From positions 1 to 40,196 of the forward strand of contig CAIWPG010000145.1 in the NCBI GenBank assembly GCA_903914535.1: DNA of 40,196 nt, read 5' to 3'. The translations under genes and the position numbers were made by a program. The notes beneath the pieces were generated by a model. That model worked only from the letters and a program-made list of their open reading frames with translations, was not told the DNA's origin and did not search any database. How positions within the stretch are numbered: the stretch's first letter is position 1; each line of letters starts with the position of its first letter. This DNA comes from an uncultured Oxalobacteraceae bacterium. Its GTDB lineage: Bacteria > Pseudomonadota > Gammaproteobacteria > Burkholderiales > Burkholderiaceae_D. Shown here piece after piece: positions 18,061 through 26,528 of this stretch.

Positions 18061-21000
18061 CTACTCCCCCGCCTTACTATAAACAAACTGATCAAATCCT
18101 GCCAGCGGCAATGGCCGGCCAAACAGGTAGCCCTGATAAGTGCGACACCCCTGACGTTCTAAAAAGTGACGTTGTTCTTCGGTTTCCACCCCTTCAGCAA
18201 TCACAGCCAGCCCCAGACTCTGACCCAGCGTAATAATAGTTTTAACAATGACGGCATCATCCGGATCGGTCATCACATCACGCACGAACGACTGATCAAT
18301 TTTCAACTGATCCAGCGGCAAACGCTTCAGATACGATAAGGATGAATAGCCGGTACCAAAATCATCCAGTGAAAATCCGATGCCATGTGCCTTGAGCGCA
18401 GCCATAGTGGCAATCACATTTTCCACATCGTCCAATAACAGGCTTTCGGTCAGCTCCAGCTTCAGTTTTTGCGGATTTGCTCCTGTTTTACTGATCAGAT
18501 CAAGTACCTGCTCAACAAAATCAAGCTGACGGAATTGTCGCGGACTGACATTCACTGCCAGCGTCAGATGTGCCATTTCCGGCAGGGCAGCCCAGACAAG
18601 CAACTGATTACATGCCGTTTGAAGTACCTGATAACCCAAGGGTAAAATCAGCCCTGTTTCTTCTGCCAGAGGGATAAATGAAATCGGCGGAACCAGACCG
18701 TGTTGCGGATGCTGCCAGCGCAACAGACATTCCGCCCCAATCACCCGCCCCTGATCGTCAACCTGCGGCTGGTAATGCAACAGGAACTGATTTTCTTGTA
18801 TACCTCTGCGGATATCGGTTTCCATCGTGGCACGGGCTGTCACCACAGCCTGCATGGCAGGATCAAAAAAACGCAGCGTATTGCGGCCAGCCAGCTTGGA
18901 CTGATACATCGACAAATCAGCCTGTTTCAGGATTTCATCGACCGACGTATCCTGATGTCCAAACAAAGCAATGCCAATACTGGAGGTTGAATGATGCTGC
19001 TGATCAGCCAATACATAAGTATGATCAAGCGCCGCCAGAATTTTTTCAGCAACTGTTTCAATCTGCGTGGCGGCCTCTTTCTGATTGCCGCTGAGTCCTT
19101 CCAGAATCACCACAAATTCATCACCACCCAAGCGCGCCACCGTATCGGCATCACGGACACAATCCGACAAAATCAATGCAGTTTGCTGAAGTAAAAAATC
19201 ACCATTATCGTGACCGAGCGTATCATTCAGCGTTTTAAAATTATCCAGATCAATAAACAATACTGCGCCGGAATGCTGACTACGGGCCGTTGCATGTAAA
19301 GCTTGCTGCAAACGTTCATGCAACAGACGCCGATTCGGCAACCCCGTCAGAAAATCGTAAAAAGCCAGATAACGAATCTCATCTTCCGATGTTTTCTGGT
19401 GCGTTATATCGGTAATAGTACCGACATAACCGGTAACCTGACCGGCATCATCGCGGGTCGCCACCGATTGGCCATAAACCCACACTATCCTTCCTGACGG
19501 CTGCTTAAAACGGTATTCCAGACTAAACGGACGCTGATCATGTATCGCCGCATTCCATTCCGCATTCACATTCTTCCGGTCTTCTTCAAGAATACTCTGC
19601 ATCCAGCCTTCACCTGCGGATTGCTCCTGAGTCAGACCGGATATATCGCACCAGCGCTGATTCACAAAGATACACTGCTGATTGGTATCAATACGAAATA
19701 TCCCGACCGGATTGATCCGTGCCAGTGTCTGGAAAAAATTTTCACTGGTACGCAATCGCTCCTCAGTGTCATGATGCGCCGTGATATCACGCGCAATACC
19801 AAGCACACCAACCAGCGCCCCCCTGGCATCGTACACCGGACTTTTAATCGTCTCGAATAAGCCAAGGTAATTATCTTCAGCAAATGTCATCCATTGCTCA
19901 TGGCTGCAAGGAATCCCGGCAGCGATACATTTTTTATCGTAAGTACGATAAAAGTCAGCCAATTCGACACGTACAAAATCGTAATCAGTTTTACCGATAA
20001 TGTCGGCTTCCTTATGACCATAAAACTGTTCAAACCTCGCATTACAGGACAAATAAACTCCATTACTATCCTTCAGCCAGATCAGATCCGGTATGGTGGT
20101 GAGCAAAGTGCGCAAGTGCGTTCGCTCAGCATACAATTGTCTGGTGCGTTGCTTAACCAGCCGCCGCAAAATGATTCCCCACAATGCCAGTATCCCACCC
20201 AGCAATAACGCAAGCAATGCGCCATAAGCCAGATAGCGATAATAGGGCGATGGTGCCAGCGGGGTTCCCATCCATTTATCGAGCAATGCCTTGTTTTCCG
20301 GAGGAGTGATGGCTGCGAACCCACTTTTCAGCAAGACGATGGTACGGGCATCGCCCTTATGTACGGCACGATGAAATTCACCCGTCTGCAATTTAAACGC
20401 TTTGTTAAATTTTGCTTCAACACCTTCACGGTACAAAAAATAATTAGCCGGAGGCTCATCCAGACAAAATACTTTAACTTCACCGGAAATAGCCGCTTTA
20501 ATCAGTGATTCATAATTAGAATAGCTTTTCAGGGTAGTAATTCCGGCATCACGCAGTTGCGCGATGCTGGCATCACCGGCTTTAACCCCCACTAAAAAAC
20601 CCTGCATTGTTCCAATATCGACGATCCCGCCTATACCGGCATGCGTATAAATAGAGACAGGAATTTCTGCATAGGGCATCATGAAATCCAGCGTGAGCAG
20701 ACGTGCCGGAGTCTGAAAAATAGTATCGATGACATCAGCCTGACCACTGGCCATCAGTGCCTGCGCTTTGACCCAGTCAGTCGCCAGCAACTCAACATGT
20801 ACACCGGTTTTACGTTCCCACAACTGCCACAGGTCGACCAGATAGCCATTTAACGCACCTTTTTCATCCCGAAAAATATATGGGGGATAATTATCATCCA
20901 TCGTCACCCGCAACGTTTCCGGCTTTTTATCAAACTGTTCTGCTGGCTGAGTCGGGTGTGCAGAAAAACACAGCGACGAAAAAAAACATAACAAGAAAAA

Positions 21001-21084
21001 TAAACAGAGATGCTGAAATATGCCTGAAAAAGCAATATCGGAACGACGACCGTAGCAGCGAATTGGCAGCAAATTAAACGACAC
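18061..21084 (-). CDS. Membrane sensor: periplasmic binding domain-PAS-PAS-GGDEF-EAL
   Basis: A 1007-aa inner-membrane protein. A hydrophobic signal segment (LCLFFLLCFFSSLCFSA, about 27-43) is followed by a periplasmic solute-binding domain of the SBP_bac_3 type (about 55-275; LRVTMDDNYPPYIFRDEKG, ADVIDTIFQTPARLLTLDFM). A transmembrane helix follows (about 284-308), then two PAS domains, GGDEF (653-657, with RDAD five residues before it) and EAL written ECL (785). Other EAL catalytic residues (NVSPRQF, ELTES, DDFGTG, AEGVET, YQGYLFG) are present. It probably senses a small solute such as an amino acid and adjusts c-di-GMP. Start is GTG at 21084 with a strong AGGAGGAG six bases upstream. Confidence 0.93.
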   Translation of the reverse strand: MSFNLLPIRCYGRRSDIAFSGIFQHLCLFFLLCFFSSLCFSAHPTQPAEQFDKKPETLRVTMDDNYPPYIFRDEKGALNGYLVDLWQLWERKTGVHVELLATDWVKAQALMASGQADVIDTIFQTPARLLTLDFMMPYAEIPVSIYTHAGIGGIVDIGTMQGFLVGVKAGDASIAQLRDAGITTLKSYSNYESLIKAAISGEVKVFCLDEPPANYFLYREGVEAKFNKAFKLQTGEFHRAVHKGDARTIVLLKSGFAAITPPENKALLDKWMGTPLAPSPYYRYLAYGALLALLLGGILALWGIILRRLVKQRTRQLYAERTHLRTLLTTIPDLIWLKDSNGVYLSCNARFEQFYGHKEADIIGKTDYDFVRVELADFYRTYDKKCIAAGIPCSHEQWMTFAEDNYLGLFETIKSPVYDARGALVGVLGIARDITAHHDTEERLRTSENFFQTLARINPVGIFRIDTNQQCIFVNQRWCDISGLTQEQSAGEGWMQSILEEDRKNVNAEWNAAIHDQRPFSLEYRFKQPSGRIVWVYGQSVATRDDAGQVTGYVGTITDITHQKTSEDEIRYLAFYDFLTGLPNRRLLHERLQQALHATARSQHSGAVLFIDLDNFKTLNDTLGHDNGDFLLQQTALILSDCVRDADTVARLGGDEFVVILEGLSGNQKEAATQIETVAEKILAALDHTYVLADQQHHSTSSIGIALFGHQDTSVDEILKQADLSMYQSKLAGRNTLRFFDPAMQAVVTARATMETDIRRGIQENQFLLHYQPQVDDQGRVIGAECLLRWQHPQHGLVPPISFIPLAEETGLILPLGYQVLQTACNQLLVWAALPEMAHLTLAVNVSPRQFRQLDFVEQVLDLISKTGANPQKLKLELTESLLLDDVENVIATMAALKAHGIGFSLDDFGTGYSSLSYLKRLPLDQLKIDQSFVRDVMTDPDDAVIVKTIITLGQSLGLAVIAEGVETEEQRHFLERQGCRTYQGYLFGRPLPLAGFDQFVYSKAGE

Positions 21085-21179
21085 GTATTCTCCTCCTGAT
21101 TTTTTGAATTGATTACATATCTGTCAGGATGCAATCAACCACAGCGCACCAAGCGTTCATCTTGTATGCACTGCACATA

Positions 21180-21185
21180 ATTATA
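21180..21185 (-). promoter_or_regulatory. -10 box for the membrane c-di-GMP gene
   Basis: A perfect TATAAT on the minus strand about 95 bases before the GTG start. The -35 region is poor (TACTAC at a 16-base spacing). Confidence 0.35.
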
Positions 21186-21990
21186 TTTGCCGCACCTACT
21201 GGTAGTACCATGAAACAACGAAGCAATTCTACCTTGATAAGAGATGACTCACTCACTGATTATTGCTGCAAGTGAATATTTTTATAGGTATCAGGCTAAT
21301 CAGGTGCTGCTGCGTGAATTTTATTTTTAGGCGATTACCCCGAATCATTTCAATACTGGCGGGCAACCAGCATTGACAGAGTAGACCTAAACCAGACAGT
21401 TAGCCAGTAAACAGATATGGTAATCCGCCTGTAAATGTCCAGGCTTAACAGCAAGAAAATGATCGCCGGCGGAGTAATGGGCAACCTCTGCAAACCGGGT
21501 ACACGCTCATACAGGCAGGTAAAGAGCCAGGCAGCCATCACTGCGGTTTTCGTAAAAAATGGAATAGGCGTCACTCCTGTTTGCCTTCCTTGCCTTCAAT
21601 ACTTGCGAACCTTACATCGTGTTATTACCCTGACTTACTATGCGCATGGAAGTGCCGGGAGACAGCAACTTTCTTTATATTACTTTTATTGTGCGCAACT
21701 GAAGCTGGCCGATTGCTTACTGAACGTACCGGCAGACCACTGCCTGCCGCAACGATGACCATAATTGCCAGTGAGTGCATTAATAATTGAAATGCCGGTC
21801 ACAGTCATTCAATGCTGTTTCTTTCATGCATGGAGAAAGCCACGCAGAATCCGTCAGACAAACTATGAACCACTTACTCAATGAAGCATGCAGACGCACC
21901 TGGTGTTATTCACCATCCTTCATGCGGGAATGAAAAATATAGACTGATTTACTGAAAGTTCCTACGTCATGCCTAAATGACGCACAAATG
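21186..21990. other. Gap of about 800 bases with no convincing gene
   Basis: The longest ORFs are 107 aa (plus, 21435-21758) and a hydrophobic 74 aa (minus, 21350-21574, MTPIPFFTKTAVMAAWLF). Neither has a well-spaced ribosome binding site; the minus one begins with GTG directly abutting AGGA. The hydrophobic frame could be a small membrane protein, but I do not recognise it. An inverted repeat CGTCAT/ATGACG lies near the right end (21965-21982). Confidence 0.55.
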
Positions 21991-22026
21991 AAAACGTCCC
22001 CAGTGGAAAACCACTGAGGACGTTTT
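21991..22026 (-). terminator. Terminator of the tRNA-Thr gene
   Basis: AAAACGTCC-C-CAGTGG, an AAAA loop, and CCACTG-A-GGACGTTTT form a long stem. The single mismatch becomes a G-U pair in minus-strand RNA, and a TTTT run follows on that strand. It lies seven bases after the CCA end of the tRNA. Confidence 0.9.
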
Positions 22027-22032
22027 AAATAC

Positions 22033-22108
22033 TGGTGCCGACTGCAGGACTTGAACCCGCCACCCCCTGATTACAAGTCAGGTGCTCTACCAGATGAGCT
22101 AAGTCGGC
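22033..22108 (-). tRNA. thrT: tRNA-Thr (anticodon TGT)
   Basis: The minus strand gives GCCGACTTAGCTCATCTGG... ending in AGTCGGCACCA. The acceptor stem GCCGACT/AGTCGGC is perfect, the D loop has TGG, the anticodon stem CCTGA/TCAGG holds the loop CTTGTAA (anticodon TGT), and the T arm has GGTTCAAGTCC. The CCA end is encoded. 76 bases including CCA. The gene symbol is approximate, because tRNA-Thr genes have several names. Confidence 0.97.
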
Positions 22109-22125
22109 TAAACTTGAAGAACAGA

Positions 22126-22131
22126 ATTATA
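22126..22131 (-). promoter_or_regulatory. -10 box of the tRNA-Thr promoter
   Basis: A perfect TATAAT on the minus strand, about 18 bases before the mature tRNA 5' end and immediately after the sspB stop codon. The -35 would lie in the sspB 3' end and is weak, so the tRNA may also be read from the upstream operon. Confidence 0.5.
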
Positions 22132-22133
22132 AC

Positions 22134-22643
22134 TTACTTTATTACGGTAAAGCTAGGTTTTTTTCTGTTTTCTTTTAATTTTTTTTCCGGGTCAGGTTTT
22201 GCATCATCTTTGTTAGTAACCGCAAGACTAATCCCTGATTTTGCACCACCGGCGGAGTCTGTTGTTAAATCCTTTTCAGGACTCATTACTGCATTTTCTT
22301 CCGCATCTTCTGCAGAAGGCTCCATTGTAGCCTCAAAAGCCATTCCCTGGCCATTTTCACTGGCAAAAATAGCGGTTATTGCTTCAATAGGTAAAAATAT
22401 TTCACGGGAGACCCCGCCAAAGCGTGCTTTAAATCGTACCGACCGGTTATCCATCAACAAACCACTGGTGGCGCTAAAGGCGATATTTAAAACAATCTCG
22501 CCGTTTCTGACGAACTCCATAGGCACACGCACCTGACCCTGCACTTTAACGCTGAGATGCGGTGTGTAACCATTATCGGTGCACCACTCATACAGGGCAC
22601 GTATCAGATAAGGTTTGGTCGAGCTTGAATTTTTTTCCGACAT
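22134..22643 (-). CDS. sspB: ClpXP protease specificity-enhancing factor SspB
   Basis: A 169-aa adaptor that tethers ssrA-tagged proteins to ClpXP. The substrate-binding fold is clear: KPYLIRALYEWCTDNGYTPHL, VRVPMEFVRNGEIVLNIA, SATSGLLMDNRSVRFKARFGG and EIFLPIEAITAIFASENGQG. A flexible linker of about 50 residues follows, ending in the ClpX-docking tail RKKPSFTVIK, which parallels the usual LRVVK. It is the last protein gene of a minus-strand row (petABC, sspA, sspB), 85 bases after sspA with a hairpin between them. Confidence 0.95.
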   Translation of the reverse strand: MSEKNSSSTKPYLIRALYEWCTDNGYTPHLSVKVQGQVRVPMEFVRNGEIVLNIAFSATSGLLMDNRSVRFKARFGGVSREIFLPIEAITAIFASENGQGMAFEATMEPSAEDAEENAVMSPEKDLTTDSAGGAKSGISLAVTNKDDAKPDPEKKLKENRKKPSFTVIK

Positions 22644-22661
22644 AATTTTCTATCACGTTAC

Positions 22662-22691
22662 CGGCAAGCCAGCCAACCGGCCGGCTTGCCG
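22662..22691. terminator. GC-rich hairpin between sspA and sspB
   Basis: CGGCAAGCC (22662-22670) and GGCTTGCCG (22683-22691) form a perfect 9-bp stem with further GCC/GGC pairing inside. There is no T-run on the minus strand, so attenuation or mRNA processing is more likely than full termination. Confidence 0.5.
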
Positions 22692-22728
22692 TCATGGGTA
22701 ATTAAACCCGGACTATCAACTTCAGTAA

Positions 22729-23340
22729 TTAACGACGCATTACTTTTTCTGATGGTGTCAGTGCTTCAATGTACGCAGGGCGTGAAAAAATCCGCTCGGC
22801 GTATTTCATTAACGGTGCAGCTGTTTTAGAAATTTCAATGCCGTAATGATCCAGACGCCACAACAGCGGCGCAATCGCAACATCCAGCATCGAAAATTCT
22901 TCACCCAACATGTATTTGTTTTTAACAAATAATGGTGCCAGGGTTGTCAGACGATCGCGGATTTCAGAACGCGCTTTATCCAGAATTTTGCTTGAGCTTA
23001 CCGATTTTTCATTTTCCAAAGTATGCACGTGAACGAACAATTCTTTTTCAAAATTAAATAACATCAGACGCGCACGGGAGCGCATTAACGGATCTGCCGG
23101 CATTAACTGCGGATGCGGAAAACGTTCATCAATATCTTCATTGATGATATTGGATTCATACAAAATTAAATCACGTTCAACAAGAATCGGCACCTGTCCG
23201 TAGGGATTCATTGTCGAAATATCTTCCGGCTTGTTAAACAAATCCACATCGCGGATTTCAAAATCCATACCTTTTTCAAACAACACTAAGCGGCAACGTT
23301 GTGAAAATGGGCACGTTGTGCCCGAGTAGAGAACCATCAT
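22729..23340 (-). CDS. sspA: Stringent starvation protein A, GST-fold
   Basis: A 203-aa RNA-polymerase-associated protein with a thioredoxin-like N-domain (MMVLYSGTTCPFSQRCRLVLFEKG; YGQVPILVERDLILYESNIINEDIDERFPHPQLMP) and an all-helical GST C-domain (about 85-200; FSMLDVAIAPLLWRLDHYGI). The PHP-type surface loop (FPHPQLMPADP), needed for SspA to bind sigma-70 RNA polymerase, is present. In E. coli it acts in stationary phase and acid stress. It lies downstream of petC, as is usual in betaproteobacteria, and sspB follows. Confidence 0.95.
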   Translation of the reverse strand: MMVLYSGTTCPFSQRCRLVLFEKGMDFEIRDVDLFNKPEDISTMNPYGQVPILVERDLILYESNIINEDIDERFPHPQLMPADPLMRSRARLMLFNFEKELFVHVHTLENEKSVSSSKILDKARSEIRDRLTTLAPLFVKNKYMLGEEFSMLDVAIAPLLWRLDHYGIEISKTAAPLMKYAERIFSRPAYIEALTPSEKVMRR

Positions 23341-23364
23341 TTTGTCAGTTCCTTAGAAACAAAT

Positions 23365-23420
23365 AGGGTGAGACAACAGCTCACCCTGATCATACATACA
23401 AACAGCGATAAGTAGCTGTT
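23365..23420 (-). terminator. Two hairpins between petC and sspA
   Basis: AACAGC/GCTGTT (23401-23406, 23415-23420) touches the petC stop codon. Then AGGGTGAG/CTCACCCT (23365-23372, 23380-23387), a perfect 8-bp stem, is followed on the minus strand by ATTTGTTT. This may partly end petABC transcription before sspA. Confidence 0.55.
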
Positions 23421-24183
23421 ACTTAACTTCTTTCCAGTACGACGCATTCAGGCGCCATGCCAGCAAGCTCAACAGAGCCAGCCACAAAACAACCCAGACA
23501 CCCAACTGTTTACGCGTATTTTGCGCCGGTTCGCCCATCCACCGGAGGTAGGCTACTAAATCCGCCACTTCACTATCGTACTCGGCTGGTGTTAGTTTAC
23601 CCGCACTTACCGTCTCAAATTTAGAAAATTTATGCACCATTTTACCTGGTTCATGTGGATTTTCTTCTTCGACAAAGCTGGCTGTACGCACACCTTGCAA
23701 TTCCCACAAAGCATGTGGCATGGCTACATTTGGATAAACCATGTTATTCCAGCCTGTCGGACGGGTGTCGTCTTTGTAGTAAGAGCGCAAATACGTATAC
23801 AACCAGTCCGGACCAGTACCCGATTCAGAAGCTTTTGCACGGGCAATGACCGATAAATCAGGCGGAGCAACGCCAAACCACACTTTAGCATCTGCTTTAG
23901 TTAAAGTGGTTGTCATCAGATCACCCACTTTATCGCCGGCCAATAAAAGATTGCCTTTAATCTGATCGTCATTCAAACCAAGATCTCTCAGGCGGTTGTA
24001 ACGCATGGAAGACGCTGAGTGACAATTAAGGCAATAATTAACAAACAATTTCGCACCGTTTTGCAATGCAGCCAGATCGTTAGAACGATCCGGAGCATGA
24101 TCAAGCGGAAAGCCTGCTTCGTTTGCAAACGCCATCGCTGGCAGCAAAACCAGGGCGGCGAACACTTTTTTCAAGAATTTCAT
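23419..24183 (-). CDS. petC: Cytochrome c1 of the bc1 complex
   Basis: A 254-aa subunit of ubiquinol-cytochrome c reductase that passes electrons from the Rieske protein to soluble cytochrome c. A cleavable signal peptide (MKFLKKVFAALVLLPAMAFA) directs export, and the haem-c site CLNCH is at residues 51-55. NVAMPHALWELQG probably supplies the axial methionine, and one C-terminal helix (LGVWVVLWLALLSLLAWRL) anchors it in the membrane. Third gene of petABC, 30 bases after petB; the gap holds a nine-base tandem repeat (CTTATTTGG twice, 24195-24212). Confidence 0.96.
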   Translation of the reverse strand: MKFLKKVFAALVLLPAMAFANEAGFPLDHAPDRSNDLAALQNGAKLFVNYCLNCHSASSMRYNRLRDLGLNDDQIKGNLLLAGDKVGDLMTTTLTKADAKVWFGVAPPDLSVIARAKASESGTGPDWLYTYLRSYYKDDTRPTGWNNMVYPNVAMPHALWELQGVRTASFVEEENPHEPGKMVHKFSKFETVSAGKLTPAEYDSEVADLVAYLRWMGEPAQNTRKQLGVWVVLWLALLSLLAWRLNASYWKEVK

Positions 24184-24213
24184 ATCTTCTGTCCCTTATT
24201 TGGCTTATTTGGC

Positions 24214-25623
24214 TTAGTGCGGCTTAAATGTGACACGTTTCGGCACAGGCTTGAATGTACCCATCTGACTCCACCATGGCATCAACAAAAAGAAACCATA
24301 GTAAATCACAGCACAAACCTGGGAAACGCGCTCGCCGGTTGGCGACGGAGGTTGCACACCCAAATAACCCAAAATAATAAACACAATACCAAATACAGCC
24401 AGCACATATTTATGCCAGTACGGACGGTAACGTATGGATTTCACCGGAGATTTATCCAGCCAAGGCAAAGCAGCCAGAATCACCACGGAAGAACCAAACA
24501 GAACCACACCCCAGAATTTAGCATTCAGACCAAAAGGCATCATGCCGATAATCATGAGCAAACCGAGTACGGCAATCGCAGCTTTAACAAGGAATGGTAA
24601 TTTGGACTTCAGGAAAATCAAACCGACATAAGCGGCAATACCAGCCATAACGACATACAAAAATTCAGAGGTAGTCGCACGCAAAATCGAATAAAACGGT
24701 GTGAAATACCATGTCGGTGCAATATGCGGAGGTGTTTTTAAGGAATCAGCCGGAATAAAGTTATTGTATTCCAGGAAGTAACCGCCCATTTCCGGAGCAA
24801 AAAATACCACTGCACTAAACAAGACCAGGAATACTGTTACGCCAAAAATATCATGGAATGTGTAATAAGGATGTGACGGAACGCCATCGACCGGGTGACC
24901 GTTTGCATCCAGCGTATCTTTGATTTCAATACCATCCGGATTATTGGAGCCGACTTCATGCAAAGCGATAAGATGCGCAACAACCAGACCGAGCAATACT
25001 AGCGGAATAGCAATAACGTGGAACGAGAAGAAGCGATTCAATGTCGCATCAGATACCACATAATCACCACGAACCCACAACGACAAATCAGGACCAATGA
25101 AAGGAATCGCACCAAACAGATTCACAATAACCTGCGCGCCCCAGTAAGACATTTGGCCCCATGGCAGCAAATAACCAAAGAATGCTTCGGCCATCAGGCA
25201 CAGGAAAATAGCAAAACCGAACAACCAGACCAGTTCACGCGGCTTACGGTAAGAACCGTACATAAGCGCACGCGCCATATGCAGATAAATAATGATAAAG
25301 AAGGCAGAGGCACCGGTAGAGTGCATATAGCGCACCAGCCAGCCCCAGGGTACTTCACGCATGATGTACTCAACCGAGGCAAACGCCAGCGTGGCATCCG
25401 GTTTGTAATGCATGACCAGAAAAATACCGGTAACAATCTGAATCACCAGCACCAGCATGGCCAGTGAGCCAAAGATATACCAAAAATTAAAGTTTTTAGG
25501 CGCGTAGTACTGACCCCACTGATCATTCCACAACTTAGTGAGTGGAAAACGGGAATCAACCCAATTTAAGGCCTTGTCGACAGCAGGTGCGTCGGCCGGA
25601 AGTTTTTTCTCAACAAATGCCAT
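24214..25623 (-). CDS. petB: Cytochrome b of the bc1 complex
   Basis: A 469-aa membrane subunit with eight expected helices that holds both b haems and the two quinol sites. Haem ligands lie in VRYMHSTGASAFFIIIYLHMAR and FFSFHVIAIPLVLLGLVVAHLIALH. The Qo-site motif, PEWY in mitochondria, reads PTWY at 303-306, so the proton-accepting glutamate is replaced by threonine. The C-terminal extension (PPSPTGERVSQVCAVIYYGFF) is as in proteobacteria. It starts three bases after the petA stop, with GAGG inside the petA 3' end, and petC follows. Confidence 0.97.
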   Translation of the reverse strand: MAFVEKKLPADAPAVDKALNWVDSRFPLTKLWNDQWGQYYAPKNFNFWYIFGSLAMLVLVIQIVTGIFLVMHYKPDATLAFASVEYIMREVPWGWLVRYMHSTGASAFFIIIYLHMARALMYGSYRKPRELVWLFGFAIFLCLMAEAFFGYLLPWGQMSYWGAQVIVNLFGAIPFIGPDLSLWVRGDYVVSDATLNRFFSFHVIAIPLVLLGLVVAHLIALHEVGSNNPDGIEIKDTLDANGHPVDGVPSHPYYTFHDIFGVTVFLVLFSAVVFFAPEMGGYFLEYNNFIPADSLKTPPHIAPTWYFTPFYSILRATTSEFLYVVMAGIAAYVGLIFLKSKLPFLVKAAIAVLGLLMIIGMMPFGLNAKFWGVVLFGSSVVILAALPWLDKSPVKSIRYRPYWHKYVLAVFGIVFIILGYLGVQPPSPTGERVSQVCAVIYYGFFLLMPWWSQMGTFKPVPKRVTFKPH

Positions 25624-25626
25624 GAT

Positions 25627-26241
25627 TTAAGCCTCGCCTTTCTCATCTTTACCGATGACAATCTTCGTGTCCGTCAGATACATGTGCGGAGGCACATCGA
25701 GGTTTTGCGGAGCCGGTTTATTTTTATAAACACGACCAGCCAGATCAAACGTAGAGCCGTGGCACGGACACAGAAAACCGCCTACCCAGTCATCAGGCAA
25801 AGAAGGTTGTGCACCCGGAGTGAACTTGGAACCCGGAGAGCAGCCCAGGTGCGAACAGATACCGACAGCAATTAACACATCACTGTGGTCTTTGCGCGAA
25901 CGAGTTTGCTTTTCGCAATACTCTGGCAATGCCATGGTAAAAGGCTTTTCCGATAACGGGTCAGCGACCTTATCTTCGGTTTTAGCCAGACTTGCCATCA
26001 TTTCAGGCGTGCGTTTCAGAATCCATACCGGTTTTCCGCGCCATTCTGCGGTTGTCATTTCCCCCGGTTTCAACGTGGAAATATCCACTTCAACTGGCGC
26101 GCCTGCTGCTTTTGCCCGTTCAGAAGGTTGAAACGTGCTCACCAATGCCCCAGCTGTGGACAAACCAACTACACCACCCGCCGCGCACGTGGCGACGAGC
26201 AAGCCGCGACGGCCGGAATCGACCTGCTTTTCGTTACTCAT
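25627..26241 (-). CDS. petA: Rieske iron-sulfur subunit of the bc1 complex
   Basis: A 204-aa protein carrying the 2Fe-2S cluster that takes electrons from ubiquinol. Cluster ligands are in CSHLGC (C129, H131, C134) and CPCHGS (C158, C160, H161). The N-terminus has a twin arginine followed by a hydrophobic anchor (SGRRGLLVATCAAGGVVGL), consistent with Tat export of the folded protein; tatABC lies about 3 kb away. The track start is a TTG at 26259, but GAGG with a five-base spacer points to the ATG at 26241 (MSNEKQVD). First gene of petABC. Confidence 0.96.
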   Translation of the reverse strand: MSNEKQVDSGRRGLLVATCAAGGVVGLSTAGALVSTFQPSERAKAAGAPVEVDISTLKPGEMTTAEWRGKPVWILKRTPEMMASLAKTEDKVADPLSEKPFTMALPEYCEKQTRSRKDHSDVLIAVGICSHLGCSPGSKFTPGAQPSLPDDWVGGFLCPCHGSTFDLAGRVYKNKPAPQNLDVPPHMYLTDTKIVIGKDEKGEA

Positions 26242-26323
26242 ACCGACCTCATTTGTCAAAAAAATTTAAAGCCATAACAGGGAACCCCCGGCATTATCTA
26301 CGCCACGCCCTTAGCAACCCTGC

Positions 26324-26352
26324 ATTATAAAGGAGCAAGAGCGCGATATAAA
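26324..26352 (-). promoter_or_regulatory. Candidate petABC promoter
   Basis: On the minus strand TTTATA (26352-26347), a 17-base spacer and a perfect TATAAT (26329-26324) would give a leader of about 75 bases before petA. Confidence 0.5.
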
Positions 26353-26410
26353 GAGAAACATTGTTATCATTGCGGTCATTTGATCCATTTCAACAATTAT
26401 GCGTTATTCA

Positions 26411-26449
26411 TGCATAAACCAACATAATTAACTTGCATAAACTAGCATA
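26411..26449. promoter_or_regulatory. Direct repeat between petA and mscL
   Basis: TGCATAAACCAACATA (26411-26426) and TGCATAAACTAGCATA (26434-26449) agree at 14 of 16 positions and start 23 bases apart, close to two helical turns. They lie in the divergent petA/mscL region (26242-26528), upstream of both, and could be a two-site operator. Confidence 0.4.
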
Positions 26450-26528
26450 GTTCAAACGAATAATCCGATATGATTAGTGTAGAATCCGGATTATGATTAC
26501 AGATAAACAATAAGCAAAGGCCAATAAT

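Noticed and set aside
21350-21574. Hydrophobic 74-aa minus ORF as a small membrane protein
   Set aside because: The GTG start directly abuts AGGA with no spacing, an ORF on the opposite strand overlaps it, and the family is not recognised; noted only in the gap entry.
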